A DNA stretch of 22,880 nucleotides, taken from contig JADJQA010000028.1 of NCBI GenBank assembly GCA_016712985.1, positions 1 through 22,880 on the forward strand, written 5' to 3'. The stretch comes from Sulfuritalea sp. (lineage in GTDB: Bacteria; Pseudomonadota; Gammaproteobacteria; Burkholderiales; Rhodocyclaceae). A program made the position numbers and the translations under genes. This document shows positions 15,373 through 22,880 of the stretch, piece after piece. Every line of letters starts with the position of its first letter. Position 1 is the first letter of the stretch. A model generated the notes under the pieces. It had not been told where the DNA came from. It saw only the letters and a program-made list of their open reading frames with translations, and searched no databases.

Positions 15373-15777
15373 TCATTGGAGGTACAAATCGAGCTTCTGG
15401 CTTGCAGTCGCAAGCGCCGAGTCTCGTGTTGCCAAAGGCATTTCCAGTCGCATGGCAAGTTCAAGATAGGCTGCGTCATAAACCGACAAGCCGTGACGCC
15501 GGCTGATCTGGTACAGCCTGCTCAGGTCTGCGGGGGCGCGATCAACCACGAAGCCGAAGGTCTCGGCCATTCGTATCATTTCCGAACCCAGATCATCAGT
15601 CAGGATGCCGCGTTTGACCAGCACGCTTGCCGCATTCGCAAACTCTGCGGGCCAGATGAACGCCGTGTGCACGGTGCTTTCGGCCAAACCCTCAAGCAGG
15701 CGTTCGGTGTATGCCGTTGCCTGCCCTGGATAAAGCCACGCCAATGCAACCGAGTTGTCGACGACAAAAGCTACCAC
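15373..15777 (-). CDS. vapC: PIN-domain ribonuclease toxin, VapC type
   Basis: The protein is 134 residues, started by GTG at 15777, which overlaps the antitoxin stop (15771-15773). FVVDNSVALAWLYP carries the first acidic residue, FANAASVLVKRG follows in the middle, LSVYDAAYLELAMRLEMPLA carries the central Asp, and TRDSAL the last. These are the metal-binding acids of PIN-domain RNases, which cut tRNA or rRNA when free of antitoxin. The overlap and order (antitoxin first) are typical of type II toxin-antitoxin operons. It is unrelated to the flanking genes and sits next to a tRNA gene, a common place for acquired modules. Confidence 0.85.
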   Translation of the reverse strand: MVAFVVDNSVALAWLYPGQATAYTERLLEGLAESTVHTAFIWPAEFANAASVLVKRGILTDDLGSEMIRMAETFGFVVDRAPADLSRLYQISRRHGLSVYDAAYLELAMRLEMPLATRDSALATASQKLDLYLQ

Positions 15778-16007
15778 TTGCGCCCTTCCGCGGTGATTGA
15801 CCGCTCATCGAAAGCGGCAACATGGGCGAACTTGGTGCGCATGGCGCGAATCGCTTCGGCACGGTTGACTTTGACGTGACCAGCACTTGGCACCAATCGC
15901 GCGACCTCCGTGCCGCGACGGGTAATCGAGATTTCCTCACCGGCTTCGACTGCCTGGATAAACCTGGATAGCTCGTTCTTAAGTTGATAAATCGGCACGG
16001 TTTGCAC
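15771..16007 (-). CDS. vapB: Phd/YefM-family antitoxin paired with the PIN toxin
   Basis: The protein is 78 residues, starting with GTG at 16007 in good spacing after AAGGA; a nearby ATG is out of frame. It opens VQTVPIYQLKNELSRFIQAV and continues EAGEEISITRRGTEVARLVP, the Phd/YefM DNA-binding fold. The C-terminal part (about residues 45-78) would wrap and block the toxin. Upstream at 16020-16050 a partly symmetric AT-rich segment (GCTAGCTTGATAATAGC) could be the autoregulatory operator. Confidence 0.8.
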   Translation of the reverse strand: MQTVPIYQLKNELSRFIQAVEAGEEISITRRGTEVARLVPSAGHVKVNRAEAIRAMRTKFAHVAAFDERSITAEGRKW

Positions 16008-16151
16008 GGCATTTCCTTTATGGATAGCTAGCTTGATAATAGCATAGCAGTGGGCGGGCTTTCGAGGTCGTCGATATCGCGCGGCTGCGCTATCAGGAGG
16101 CCGCGGAAAGCTACTCAGTCGATGGTTCGCCGCTTCGGTCCGCACGCCAGC

Positions 16152-17084
16152 CTAGTCGCCCAGCAGTTCCTTCGGCAGGGGAAAGTAGACGTTCTCGGGA
16201 ACTCCGTCGAGCGTTTCGACGCTGCCGGCGCCAAGGGCTTGCAGGCGTTCCACAACGCCGCTGACCAGCACCTCGGGCGCCGAAGCCCCTGCCGTGACGC
16301 CGACCCGCGCATTGCCCGCGAGCCATTGCGCCTCGATGTTGTCCGCCCCGTCCACCAGATGCGCCTGTATGCCGCCGAGCGCCGCAACTTCGCGCAGGCG
16401 GTTGGAATTCGAGCTGTTCTTCGAGCCGACCACGATCACCACATCGACCTTGCCGGCCATTGCCTTGACCGCGTCCTGCCGATTCTGCGTGGCGTAACAG
16501 ATGTCATCCTTTTTCGGCCCGACGATGTCGGGAAAGCGTGCGCGCAGCGCGGCGACGATGGACTGCGCATCGTCCACCGAGAGCGTGGTTTGCGTCACGT
16601 AGGCCAGCGGCGCCGTACTGCCGGAGCCAGATCTCAGTTGTGCCACATCGCCGACACTTTCCACCAGATACATGAGTCCTGTCGACTGCCCCATGGTGCC
16701 TTCGACTTCGGGGTGGCCCTTGTGGCCGATCATCACGATCTCGTAACCCTGCCTGTGCAGGCGTGAAACCTCGACATGCACCTTGGTCACCAGCGGGCAG
16801 GTGGCGTCGAAGACCTTCAGTCCGCGCGCCGCAGCCTGCTTGCGCACCGACTGCGGCACGCCGTGGGCGCTGAATACCACCGTGGCGCCATCCGGCACCT
16901 CGGCCAGTTCCTCGACAAACACCGCGCCCTTGGCCTTTAGGCCGTCAACCACGTAGCGGTTGTGAACCACCTCATGGCGAACGTAGATCGGCGCACCGAA
17001 TTTTTCCAGCGCACGTTCAACGATGGCGATGGCGCGTTCGACGCCGGCGCAGAAACCTCGTGGATTGGCGAGCAGGATATTCAT
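16152..17084 (-). CDS. ispH: 4-hydroxy-3-methylbut-2-enyl diphosphate reductase
   Basis: IspH catalyses the last step of the non-mevalonate isoprenoid pathway, giving IPP and DMAPP from HMBPP with a [4Fe-4S] cluster. The start at 17084 gives MNILLANPRGFCAGVERAIA, matching the family N-terminus. An in-frame start further upstream lies in a repeat and is rejected. The three cluster cysteines are visible: GFCAGV, FDATCPLVTK and ICYATQNRQ. Other conserved parts are YVRHEVVHNRYVV, SAHGVPQSV, GHKGHPEVEGTMGQ, SSNSNRLREVA and GVTAGASAPE. The length is 310 residues, intact, ending LPKELLGD. It is the last gene of the ribF-ileS-lspA-fkpB-ispH block. Confidence 0.96.
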   Translation of the reverse strand: MNILLANPRGFCAGVERAIAIVERALEKFGAPIYVRHEVVHNRYVVDGLKAKGAVFVEELAEVPDGATVVFSAHGVPQSVRKQAAARGLKVFDATCPLVTKVHVEVSRLHRQGYEIVMIGHKGHPEVEGTMGQSTGLMYLVESVGDVAQLRSGSGSTAPLAYVTQTTLSVDDAQSIVAALRARFPDIVGPKKDDICYATQNRQDAVKAMAGKVDVVIVVGSKNSSNSNRLREVAALGGIQAHLVDGADNIEAQWLAGNARVGVTAGASAPEVLVSGVVERLQALGAGSVETLDGVPENVYFPLPKELLGD

Positions 17085-17134
17085 CACAGGCCTCCGCCGG
17101 CCGTCCCAAGAGGCCTCAGCAATAATCAGTTGGA

Positions 17135-17182
17135 CGCCGCCTTGCGGCGGAACCATCGTCACCCCTTTCCGCGGGAAAGGGG
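17135..17182. repeat. Two small palindromes between fkpB and ispH
   Basis: CGCCGC-CTT-GCGGCG (17135-17149) and CCCCTTTCC-GCG-GGAAAGGGG (17162-17182, perfect 9-bp stem) lie in the only sizeable gap of this operon. The second is followed by CCGGGGATAGG and resembles the hairpin inserted in ileS at 19656-19676, suggesting copies of one dispersed repeat. Neither has a T-run. Confidence 0.6.
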
Positions 17183-17193
17183 CCGGGGATAGG

Positions 17194-17631
17194 TCATAGA
17201 ATTCCTATGATTTCGACTTCAAACCGCACCGGCTTGCCGGCCAGCGGATGGTTGAAATCCACCAGCACCGCTGCGTCATCAAGTTCCCGGACGATGCCGG
17301 TGAATTTGCCGCCGCCGGGTGCGGCGAACTCGATCAGACCGTGCAACTCGGGACTCGCATCGGGCGGCAGCGCGCTGCGCGCCACACGCTGGGTCAGTTG
17401 CGGGTTGTGACTGCCGAAAGCCTGGTCGGCATCGAGCAGAAACACATGGCGCTCGCCGACCGCGACGCCGATCAGGCAGTGCTCGAGCGTCGGCGCCAGC
17501 TCGCCGCTGCCCAGTTGCAGGGTCGCCGGGGTGGAATCGAAGGTGCTCACCAGTTCGGTATCGTCACCCGTGGCGACGCGGTAGTGCAGCGTGACCAGGT
17601 TGCCGGCGCGTACAGTTTCAGTCTGAGTCAT
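17194..17631 (-). CDS. fkpB: FKBP-type peptidyl-prolyl isomerase, SlpA family
   Basis: The protein is 145 residues from MTQTETVRAGN at 17631, which overlaps the lspA stop as ATGA. It has the small FKBP core with the inserted flap of SlpA: LVTLHYRVATGDDTELVSTF at the start, LQLGSGELAPTLEHCLIGV, then the insertion with QAFGSHNPQL and the closing FNHPLAGKPVRFEVEIIGI. SlpA proteins are cytoplasmic prolyl isomerases and chaperones, here in the usual place between lspA and ispH. The frame is intact. Confidence 0.9.
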   Translation of the reverse strand: MTQTETVRAGNLVTLHYRVATGDDTELVSTFDSTPATLQLGSGELAPTLEHCLIGVAVGERHVFLLDADQAFGSHNPQLTQRVARSALPPDASPELHGLIEFAAPGGGKFTGIVRELDDAAVLVDFNHPLAGKPVRFEVEIIGIL

Positions 17632-18113
17632 GAAGAATCCTTGGCGAAGCGGAACTGATGCCAGAGCATCAGCGCCACGCCCAAAGTGATGGCCGAATCG
17701 GCCACATTGAAGGCCGGCCAATGATAGCCCGCCAGATGAAAATCGAGAAAATCGACTACGGCATCAAAACGCAGTCGATCGATCACATTGCCGATGGCTC
17801 CGCCCAGAATCAGTGACAAGGCGGCCGGCAGCAGACGCTCCTGCGCGTGCCGACGCAGCAAGCCGAGCAACCAGACCGAGATGCCCAGGGCGAGGACGAC
17901 GAAGAACCACTTCTGCCAGCCGCCGGCATCGGCGAGAAAGCTGAATGACGCGCCGGGATTGAAGACCAGGACGAGATTGAAGAAAGTTGTCACGATATGG
18001 CGCTCCATCAGATGCATGCTCGCCAGCACCCACGCCTTGCTGGCCTGGTCGAGCACCATCACGACCGTCGCCAGGGCCAGCCAGCGCGCGAAGGCGGACG
18101 TGTCGCTAGGCAA
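17628..18113 (-). CDS. lspA: Lipoprotein signal peptidase II
   Basis: LspA is the inner-membrane aspartyl protease that removes the signal peptide from diacylated prolipoproteins. Four hydrophobic segments are visible, including WLALATVVMVLDQASKAWVL and WFFVVLALGISVWLLGLL. The two catalytic aspartates lie in GGAIGNVIDR and FNVADSAITLG. The best start is TTG at 18113, overlapping the ileS stop (18106-18108). Later GTG or ATG codons would remove part of the first helix. The length is about 161 residues. The stop overlaps the fkpB start. Confidence 0.92.
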   Translation of the reverse strand: MPSDTSAFARWLALATVVMVLDQASKAWVLASMHLMERHIVTTFFNLVLVFNPGASFSFLADAGGWQKWFFVVLALGISVWLLGLLRRHAQERLLPAALSLILGGAIGNVIDRLRFDAVVDFLDFHLAGYHWPAFNVADSAITLGVALMLWHQFRFAKDSS

Positions 18114-21015
18114 ACTCGCGCGCCTCGCCGGAGCCGAACAGGTTGGACGTGCACCGACCGCAAAGTTCGGGGTGTTCTGGGTCACTGCCGACATCCTCGC
18201 GCCAATGCCAGCAGCGGGCGCACTTGGCGTGGTTGCTGGGGGTTGCCACGATAGCCGTCGCGTCACCCCCGACCTGTTCGAGGCCGCATTTCGAGCAGAT
18301 GAAAACGAACTTGAGGTCGTCGCCCAGCGCAGCCAGCAGATCGAAGGTATCCGCGTCGACCCGGAGCTCCACTTCGGCCTGCAGCGAAGAGCCAATGCCG
18401 CCACTGCCGCGGACGTCTTCGAGGACCCTGGAAACCTCTGCGCGCACGCCACGGATCTGGTGCCAGCGCCCGATCAGCTCGGCCTCGTCGGGCTGAGCCG
18501 GCAGTTCGTGCCAGGTGTCCAGCATCACGCTCTCGCCCTGCTCGCATTTGCCACCGATGGTCGCCCAGATTTCCTCGGCGGTGAAAGAGAGGATCGGCGC
18601 CATCAGCCGCGTCACGCTTTGCAGGATGTGCCACAGGGCGGCCTGCGCCGAGCGGCGGGCACGGGAATCTTCCGCCGCCGTGTAGAGCCGGTCCTTGAGG
18701 ATGTCCAGGTAGAAGGCGCCGAGGTCTTCGGAACAGAAGTTCATCAGCGCCTGCACCACCTTGTGGAACTCGAAACGATCGTAGTCGGCCACGCACTGGG
18801 CTTGCAGGCGGCGCGTCAGGGCCAGCGCATAGCGGTCCACCTCGAGCCATTCGGCGGGTGGCAACATTTTTGTGCCGGCGTCGAAATCCGCGGTGTTGGC
18901 GAGCAGGAAGCGCAGGGTATTGCGCAGGCGCCGATAGACCTCGACCACACGCGGCAGGATGGTCTTTTCGTCGATCGACAACTCGCCCGAATAGTCGGTG
19001 CTGGCGACCCAGAGGCGCAGGATCTCGGCGCCCAGCGTATCCGAAATCTTCTGCGGCGCAACCACGTTACCCTTCGACTTGGACATCTTCATGCCCTTGC
19101 CATCAACGACGAAGCCATGGGTCAGCAAGGCGTTGTAGGGCGCGCGGCCGTCGATGGCGGCGCCGGTGAGCAGGCTGGAATGGAACCAGCCGCGGTGCTG
19201 GTCGGAACCTTCCAGATAAAGATCGGCCGGGTAACTGCTCTCAAGCGCGTGCGAACCGCGCAGCACGGTGCGATGCGTGGTGCCGGAATCGAACCAGACA
19301 TCCAGCGTGTCGCGCATCTTGTCGTACTGGTTTGCTTCCTCGCCGAGCAGCTCGGCGGCGTCGAGCTTGAACCAGGCGTCGATGCCCTCCTTCTCGATTC
19401 GCCTGGCTACGGCCTCGAGCAGTTCAAGCGTGCGCGGATGCGGCTCGCCGCTTTCCTTGTGCAGGAAGAACGGGATAGGCACGCCCCAGTTTCGCTGGCG
19501 CGAAACGCACCAGTCCGGCCGGTTGGCGATCATCGCGTGCAGCCGCGCCTTGCCCCAGTCGGGATAGAACTTGGTTGCCTCGACGGCGGCCAGGGGCCAA
19601 TTCACGTAGAGTCGCATGGTTCTTATGTGTCGCCACGGGCGACACGACTCCATCGCCCCCTTTGCCTGAAAGGGGGAGGGGGGGATTGTCGTTGTTTGCC
19701 GTGGTATGGATCGGGTGGGCTACCACCCGATCCATACCCACGAACCACTGAACGGTAGCCCGATAAATTATCGGTGTCTTGTGCCGCCAGCAGTGCATGT
19801 AGCTGTGGGTGATCTCGCCGCTGGCGAACAGGCTGCCGACCTCGGCCAGCTTGCTGATGATCGCCGCGGCAGCCTTCCAGACATTCATGCCGCCGAAATA
19901 AGGCAGGCTTGCCGCGAACACGCCGTCGCCCTGCACCGGAGTCAGGATTTCGTCATTGTGCATGCCGTGCTTCTTGCAGGAGTCGTAGTCCTCCAGGCCA
20001 TAGGCGGGCGCGCTATGGACGATGCCGGTGCGGGTAGCGAGCGTGACGTAATCGCGCAGATACACCGGAGCGGCGCGCTCGTACAGGGGATGGCGGAAGA
20101 CCACCTGTGCCAGCGCCGCGCCCTGGCAGGCACCCAGCACCTCGCCTTCGAGGCCGTGGCGCTGCAGCGCCACCGCGCGCAATTCGGCGGCGAGGATCAG
20201 GCAGCCGCGCGCCGTCTGCACCAGTTCGTAGGTGAAATCGGGGTGCATGTTGAGCGCCTGGTTGGCCGGAATGGTCCATGGCGTGGTGGTCCAGATCACC
20301 GCGAAACAGTCGCCGACCGGCAGCGCCGTGATGCCGAAGGCGTGGGCGAGGCGGCCGCGCTCGGCGGCGTCGAGACGAAAGCCGACGTCGATCGCCGGGG
20401 ATTTCTTGTCCTGGTACTCGACCTCGGCCTCGGCCAGCGCCGATCCACAGTCGAAGCACCAGTTCACGGGCTTCAGGCCCTGGAACAGGTAGCCGCGCGA
20501 ATACAGGTCGCCGAGCGAGCGGATCTCGTCCGCCTCGTTGCGAAAGGCCATGGTGAGGTAGGGATTGTCCCAGTCACCGAGCACCCCGAGGCGAATGAAA
20601 TCCTTCTTCTGCCGCTCCACCTGCTCGGCGGCGAAGGCGCGGCACAGCTCGCGCGCCTGGTCGGCGGGCAGGTGCTTGCCATGGGTCTTTTCGATCTGGT
20701 GTTCGATGGGCAGGCCGTGGCAGTCCCAGCCTGGCACATAGGGCGCGTCGAAACCCGCCAGTGTCTTCGAGCGAATGATGATGTCCTTGAGGATCTTGTT
20801 GACCGCGTGGCCGAGGTGGATGTCGCCGTTGGCGTAGGGCGGGCCATCGTGCAGCACGTAGCGCGGGCGGCCCCTGGCGACCTCGCGGATCCGCCGATAC
20901 AGCCCCTGCTCCTGCCACGCGGCGACCCAGCCCGGTTCGCGCCTGGCGGATCGCCCGCGCATCGGAAAGGCGTGTCGGGCATGTTGAGGGTCTTGCGATA
21001 GTCGGTCTTGCTCAT
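18106..21015 (-). CDS. ileS: Isoleucyl-tRNA synthetase with two frameshifts and an internal palindromic insert
   Basis: IleRS charges tRNA-Ile. The start at 21015 (MSKTDYRKTLNMPDTPF) overlaps the ribF stop. A missing base in a C-run near 20960 shifts the frame, which then reads EPGWVAAWQEQGLY. The HIGH-type motif is PYANGDIHLGHAVNK, the KMSKS motif is GMKMSKSKGNVV, and the C-terminal zinc site is CSKCGLEQ with CARCWHWREDV and CGRC. An extra C near 19592 shifts the frame again before LAAVEATKFYPDWGKARLH. Between QWFVGMD and TLRE, where relatives have a loop of roughly 12 residues, there is an in-frame insert of roughly 30-38 residues encoded by hairpins (19627-19738). The overall 2,910 bases fit a full-length enzyme. 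As an essential gene it must be functional, so the two one-base shifts are probably sequence errors. Confidence 0.9.
19627..19738. repeat. Triple-hairpin palindromic element inside ileS
   Basis: Three perfect inverted repeats lie in 112 bases. They are 19627-19645 (8-bp stem GTGTCGCC, loop ACG), 19656-19676 (8-bp stem CCCCCTTT/AAAGGGGG, 5-base loop) and 19703-19738 (16-bp stem, loop GCTA). They sit in the coding sequence of ileS and read in frame as extra residues in a surface loop. The middle hairpin resembles the one between fkpB and ispH. Confidence 0.75.
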
Positions 21016-21950
21016 GATTCAGTTCTTTCCGCGGAAAAAAAATCCCGCACGGCAGCGACATCGCGGGCGATCTGCGCCTTGAGCGCATCGAGGGAATCGT
21101 ACTTCGCCTCGTCGCGCAGCTTGTGCAGGAAATTCACGTCGACATGGCTGCCGTAGATATCCCGGTCGAAATCCAGCAGATGGACTTCAAGCACGGGCTT
21201 GAGACCTTCGGCGAGGTGGGACGCACCCCCGATGCTCGCCGCGCCGGGAAGCGGACCTGCGGCGATGCCCGACACTGTTGCGGCAAATACGCCTGACAAG
21301 GGCGGGCGCTTGCGTTTGACCTGGATATTGGCGGTGGGAAAGCCCAGCGTGCGACCGATCTTCTCGCCATGCATGACGCGTCCGGCGATCACAAAGGAAC
21401 GCCCCAGGAGTTCCTCGGCGTGCTCCAGATTACCGTCTGCAAGGGCCTCGCGCACCGCGGAACTGGAAACGCGGAGTCCGCCGAAATCCACCGTGTGCAT
21501 GGCCTCGACGACAAAGCGATGTTCCTGCCCCATTTGTTGCAGCAGCGCAAAGTCGCCGCCTCGGCCCTTGCCAAAACGGAAGTCGTCGCCAACGATCAGA
21601 TGCCGCACCGACAGCCCCCGAACCAGGATGTTTTCGACGAACTGCGTGGCGGTTAGCGCAGCCAGCTTGCGATTGAAGCGGCAGACATGTACCCGGTCTA
21701 CCCCGCAAGCGGCCAGCAGTTCAAGTTTGTCGCGCAGACTGGCGAGGCGTGCCGGCGCCTGGTCCGGGGCGAACAGTTCGCGCGGATGCGGCTCGAACGT
21801 GAGCACCGTTGCAGGCAACGCAAGCGCGCGCGCCTTGGCTATCAATTCGGCAAGCAGGGCACGATGGCCCAGATGCACGCCATCGAAATTGCCGATGGTC
21901 AGAACCGTGGACGTCGTCGCCCTCTCGGGAACTCCGCGAAAAACCAGCAT
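21012..21950 (-). CDS. ribF: Bifunctional riboflavin kinase / FAD synthetase
   Basis: RibF makes FMN and then FAD from riboflavin. The 312-residue frame starts MLVFRGVPERATTSTVLTIG at 21950. The N-terminal adenylyltransferase has TIGNFDGVHLGHRALL and LTFEPHPRELF. The C-terminal kinase has GEKIGRTLGFPTANI and ends KLRDEAKYDSLDALKAQI. The conserved kinase segment usually reading like SIGVRPTVAEG appears as SIGGASHLAEG. One extra G and one lost G (near 21215-21235) would restore it, so it is probably a pair of sequence errors. The stop overlaps the ileS start. Confidence 0.93.
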   Translation of the reverse strand: MLVFRGVPERATTSTVLTIGNFDGVHLGHRALLAELIAKARALALPATVLTFEPHPRELFAPDQAPARLASLRDKLELLAACGVDRVHVCRFNRKLAALTATQFVENILVRGLSVRHLIVGDDFRFGKGRGGDFALLQQMGQEHRFVVEAMHTVDFGGLRVSSSAVREALADGNLEHAEELLGRSFVIAGRVMHGEKIGRTLGFPTANIQVKRKRPPLSGVFAATVSGIAAGPLPGAASIGGASHLAEGLKPVLEVHLLDFDRDIYGSHVDVNFLHKLRDEAKYDSLDALKAQIARDVAAVRDFFSAERTES

Positions 21951-21984
21951 GGGGTTGAGGCAGAAGGAAAAGCGAACGATTATA

Positions 21985-22880
21985 TCAATCCAGCCGCGCC
22001 AGCTTCGACTTGGCCAGCGGCGGATTCTTCGCGAAGTAGCGGCGGATGCCCTTTAGGATGGCCTCGGCCATGCGGTCCTGGTAGGCCTCGTCGTTGAGCC
22101 GCGCCTCTTCCTCGGGATTCGAGATGAAGGCGGTCTCGATCAGGATCGAGGGAATGTCCGGCGCCTTCAGCACCGCAAAACCCGCCTGCTCGACCTGGGC
22201 CTTGTGCAGGGTATTGATGCGGCCGAGTTCGCCCAGAACGTGGTTGCCCAGCTTGAGGCTGTCGTTGATGGTCGCCGTCTGCGAGAGGTCGAGCAGGGTG
22301 CGGGCAAGATAGGGATCCTTGGCGCCAAGATTCACACCGCCCACCAGATCGGCGGAGTTTTCCTTGTTGGCGAGCCAGCGCGCCGCCGAACTCGATGCGC
22401 CGGTCTCGGAGAGGACGAAAACGCTGGAACCGCGCGCCGTGGTCTTGATGAAGGCGTCGGCGTGCACCGAAACAAACAGGTCGGCCTGCACCCGTCGTGC
22501 TTTCTGCACGCGGCTCTGCAGCGGCACGAAATAATCGCCGTCGCGCGTCAGCACGGAGCGCATGTTGGGCGTGGCATCGATCTTTTGCTTCAGCCGTCGT
22601 GCGACGGACAGTGTCACGTTCTTCTCATGGCTGCCGCCGCGCCCGATCGCGCCGGGATCCTCTCCACCATGTCCCGGATCAAGGACAATCGTAACCATGC
22701 GAGTGATCTCGGGCTGCTCACCGGGCTTTTCGGCGGGGCGCCGGTCCGGCTGTTCCGCGGGGGTGACTGGACTGTCGAGCTTCGGCTCTGGCTTCGGGGG
22801 CGACTCGCCGGATTTTTCGAGTAGCGCCATCAACGAATCAATCGGCTCCGCCGGACAGGATCGAGCACCAGTCGGTGGCC
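21985..22880 (-). CDS. amiC: N-acetylmuramoyl-L-alanine amidase, AmiC type, 5' part off-window
   Basis: AmiC-type enzymes cut the stem peptide from peptidoglycan at the division septum. The C-terminal Amidase_3 domain is complete: zinc ligands in VLDPGHGGEDPGAIG, GSHEKNVTLSVARRL and FVSVHADAF, and the catalytic Glu in IETAFISNPEEEARL. Upstream is a Pro/Glu-rich linker with EKPGEQPEITRM. The region before 22833 reads AEPIDSLMALLEKSG in frame, with no proper start. After one base loss near 22855 it reads GHRLVLD, the end of an AMIN domain, so the gene continues past the right edge. The stop lies 34 bases from the ribF start. Confidence 0.88.
   Translation of the reverse strand, partial: PPTGARSCPAEPIDSLMALLEKSGESPPKPEPKLDSPVTPAEQPDRRPAEKPGEQPEITRMVTIVLDPGHGGEDPGAIGRGGSHEKNVTLSVARRLKQKIDATPNMRSVLTRDGDYFVPLQSRVQKARRVQADLFVSVHADAFIKTTARGSSVFVLSETGASSSAARWLANKENSADLVGGVNLGAKDPYLARTLLDLSQTATINDSLKLGNHVLGELGRINTLHKAQVEQAGFAVLKAPDIPSILIETAFISNPEEEARLNDEAYQDRMAEAILKGIRRYFAKNPPLAKSKLARLD

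Noticed and set aside
15328..15879. Plus-strand frame starting MSKKLPRSEPDEDDK
   Set aside because: It runs antisense through the PIN toxin and part of the antitoxin, and its later sequence has no family features.
17085..17162. Longer N-terminus for IspH
   Set aside because: The added residues are encoded by the repeat-rich spacer, and family alignment favours the start at 17084.
17788..19758. A 656-codon open frame on the plus strand opposite lspA and ileS
   Set aside because: It is antisense to clear family proteins, has no recognisable domains, and is expected in GC-rich coding DNA.
19706..21001. A 431-codon open frame on the plus strand opposite ileS
   Set aside because: It is a shadow of ileS, with no ribosome site or family motifs.

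Overview
The window is GC-rich and looks like a betaproteobacterial chromosome, most likely Rhodocyclales or a close relative. The evidence is gene content: a ribF-ileS-lspA-fkpB-ispH block, a cbb3 oxidase cluster, and a chlorite dismutase that closely resembles my recollection of the Dechloromonas protein. No database search was run. Almost every gene is on the minus strand.

Layout, from low to high coordinates. Positions 1-4094 hold ccoG, ccoP, ccoQ, ccoO and ccoN, transcribed ccoN to ccoG. A perfect FNR/ANR-type site lies upstream at 4201-4214. Positions 4448-10012 hold a five-gene minus-strand unit: chlorite dismutase (cld), a Tat-exported molybdopterin catalytic subunit of the type II DMSO reductase family, its four-cluster Fe-S subunit, a TorD/NarJ-type chaperone, and a small monoheme cytochrome c. 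A second perfect FNR-type site lies upstream at 10117-10130. Divergent from cld are remnants of an ECF sigma gene and a DUF1109/NrsF-type anti-sigma gene (10219-11085). Positions 11279-14016 hold ccoS and ccoI. These are followed by a short-chain dehydrogenase, tRNA-Thr(CGT), a PIN-toxin/Phd-antitoxin pair, ispH, fkpB, lspA, ileS, ribF and the 3' part of an AmiC-type amidase that runs off the right edge.

The central reading is a (per)chlorate respiration module. The molybdoenzyme would reduce (per)chlorate to chlorite in the periplasm, and Cld would split chlorite to chloride and O2. A terminal oxidase would use that O2, and the sigma/anti-sigma pair would sense reactive chlorine. The module sits inside the oxidase cluster: ccoI-ccoS lie on one side and ccoN-O-Q-P-G on the other, all in one orientation, as if it had been inserted between ccoS and ccoN. 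The catalytic subunit does not look like canonical PcrA or ClrA. An Asn replaces the usual FS0 His, a Tyr replaces the PcrA gate Trp, and a monoheme cytochrome replaces PcrC, so it may be an undescribed reductase type.

Base-level caution: one-base indels occur through much of the window (ccoG, ccoP, ccoO, ccoN, cytochrome c, nrsF, ccoI, the dehydrogenase, ileS, ribF, amiC). Many lie in short homopolymers and look like sequencing or assembly error. Two larger internal losses, in ccoN (about 57 codons including CuB ligands) and in the ECF sigma gene, are harder to explain that way. They could be real decay or misassembly. The cld, molybdoenzyme alpha and beta, chaperone, fkpB, lspA and ispH frames are intact.
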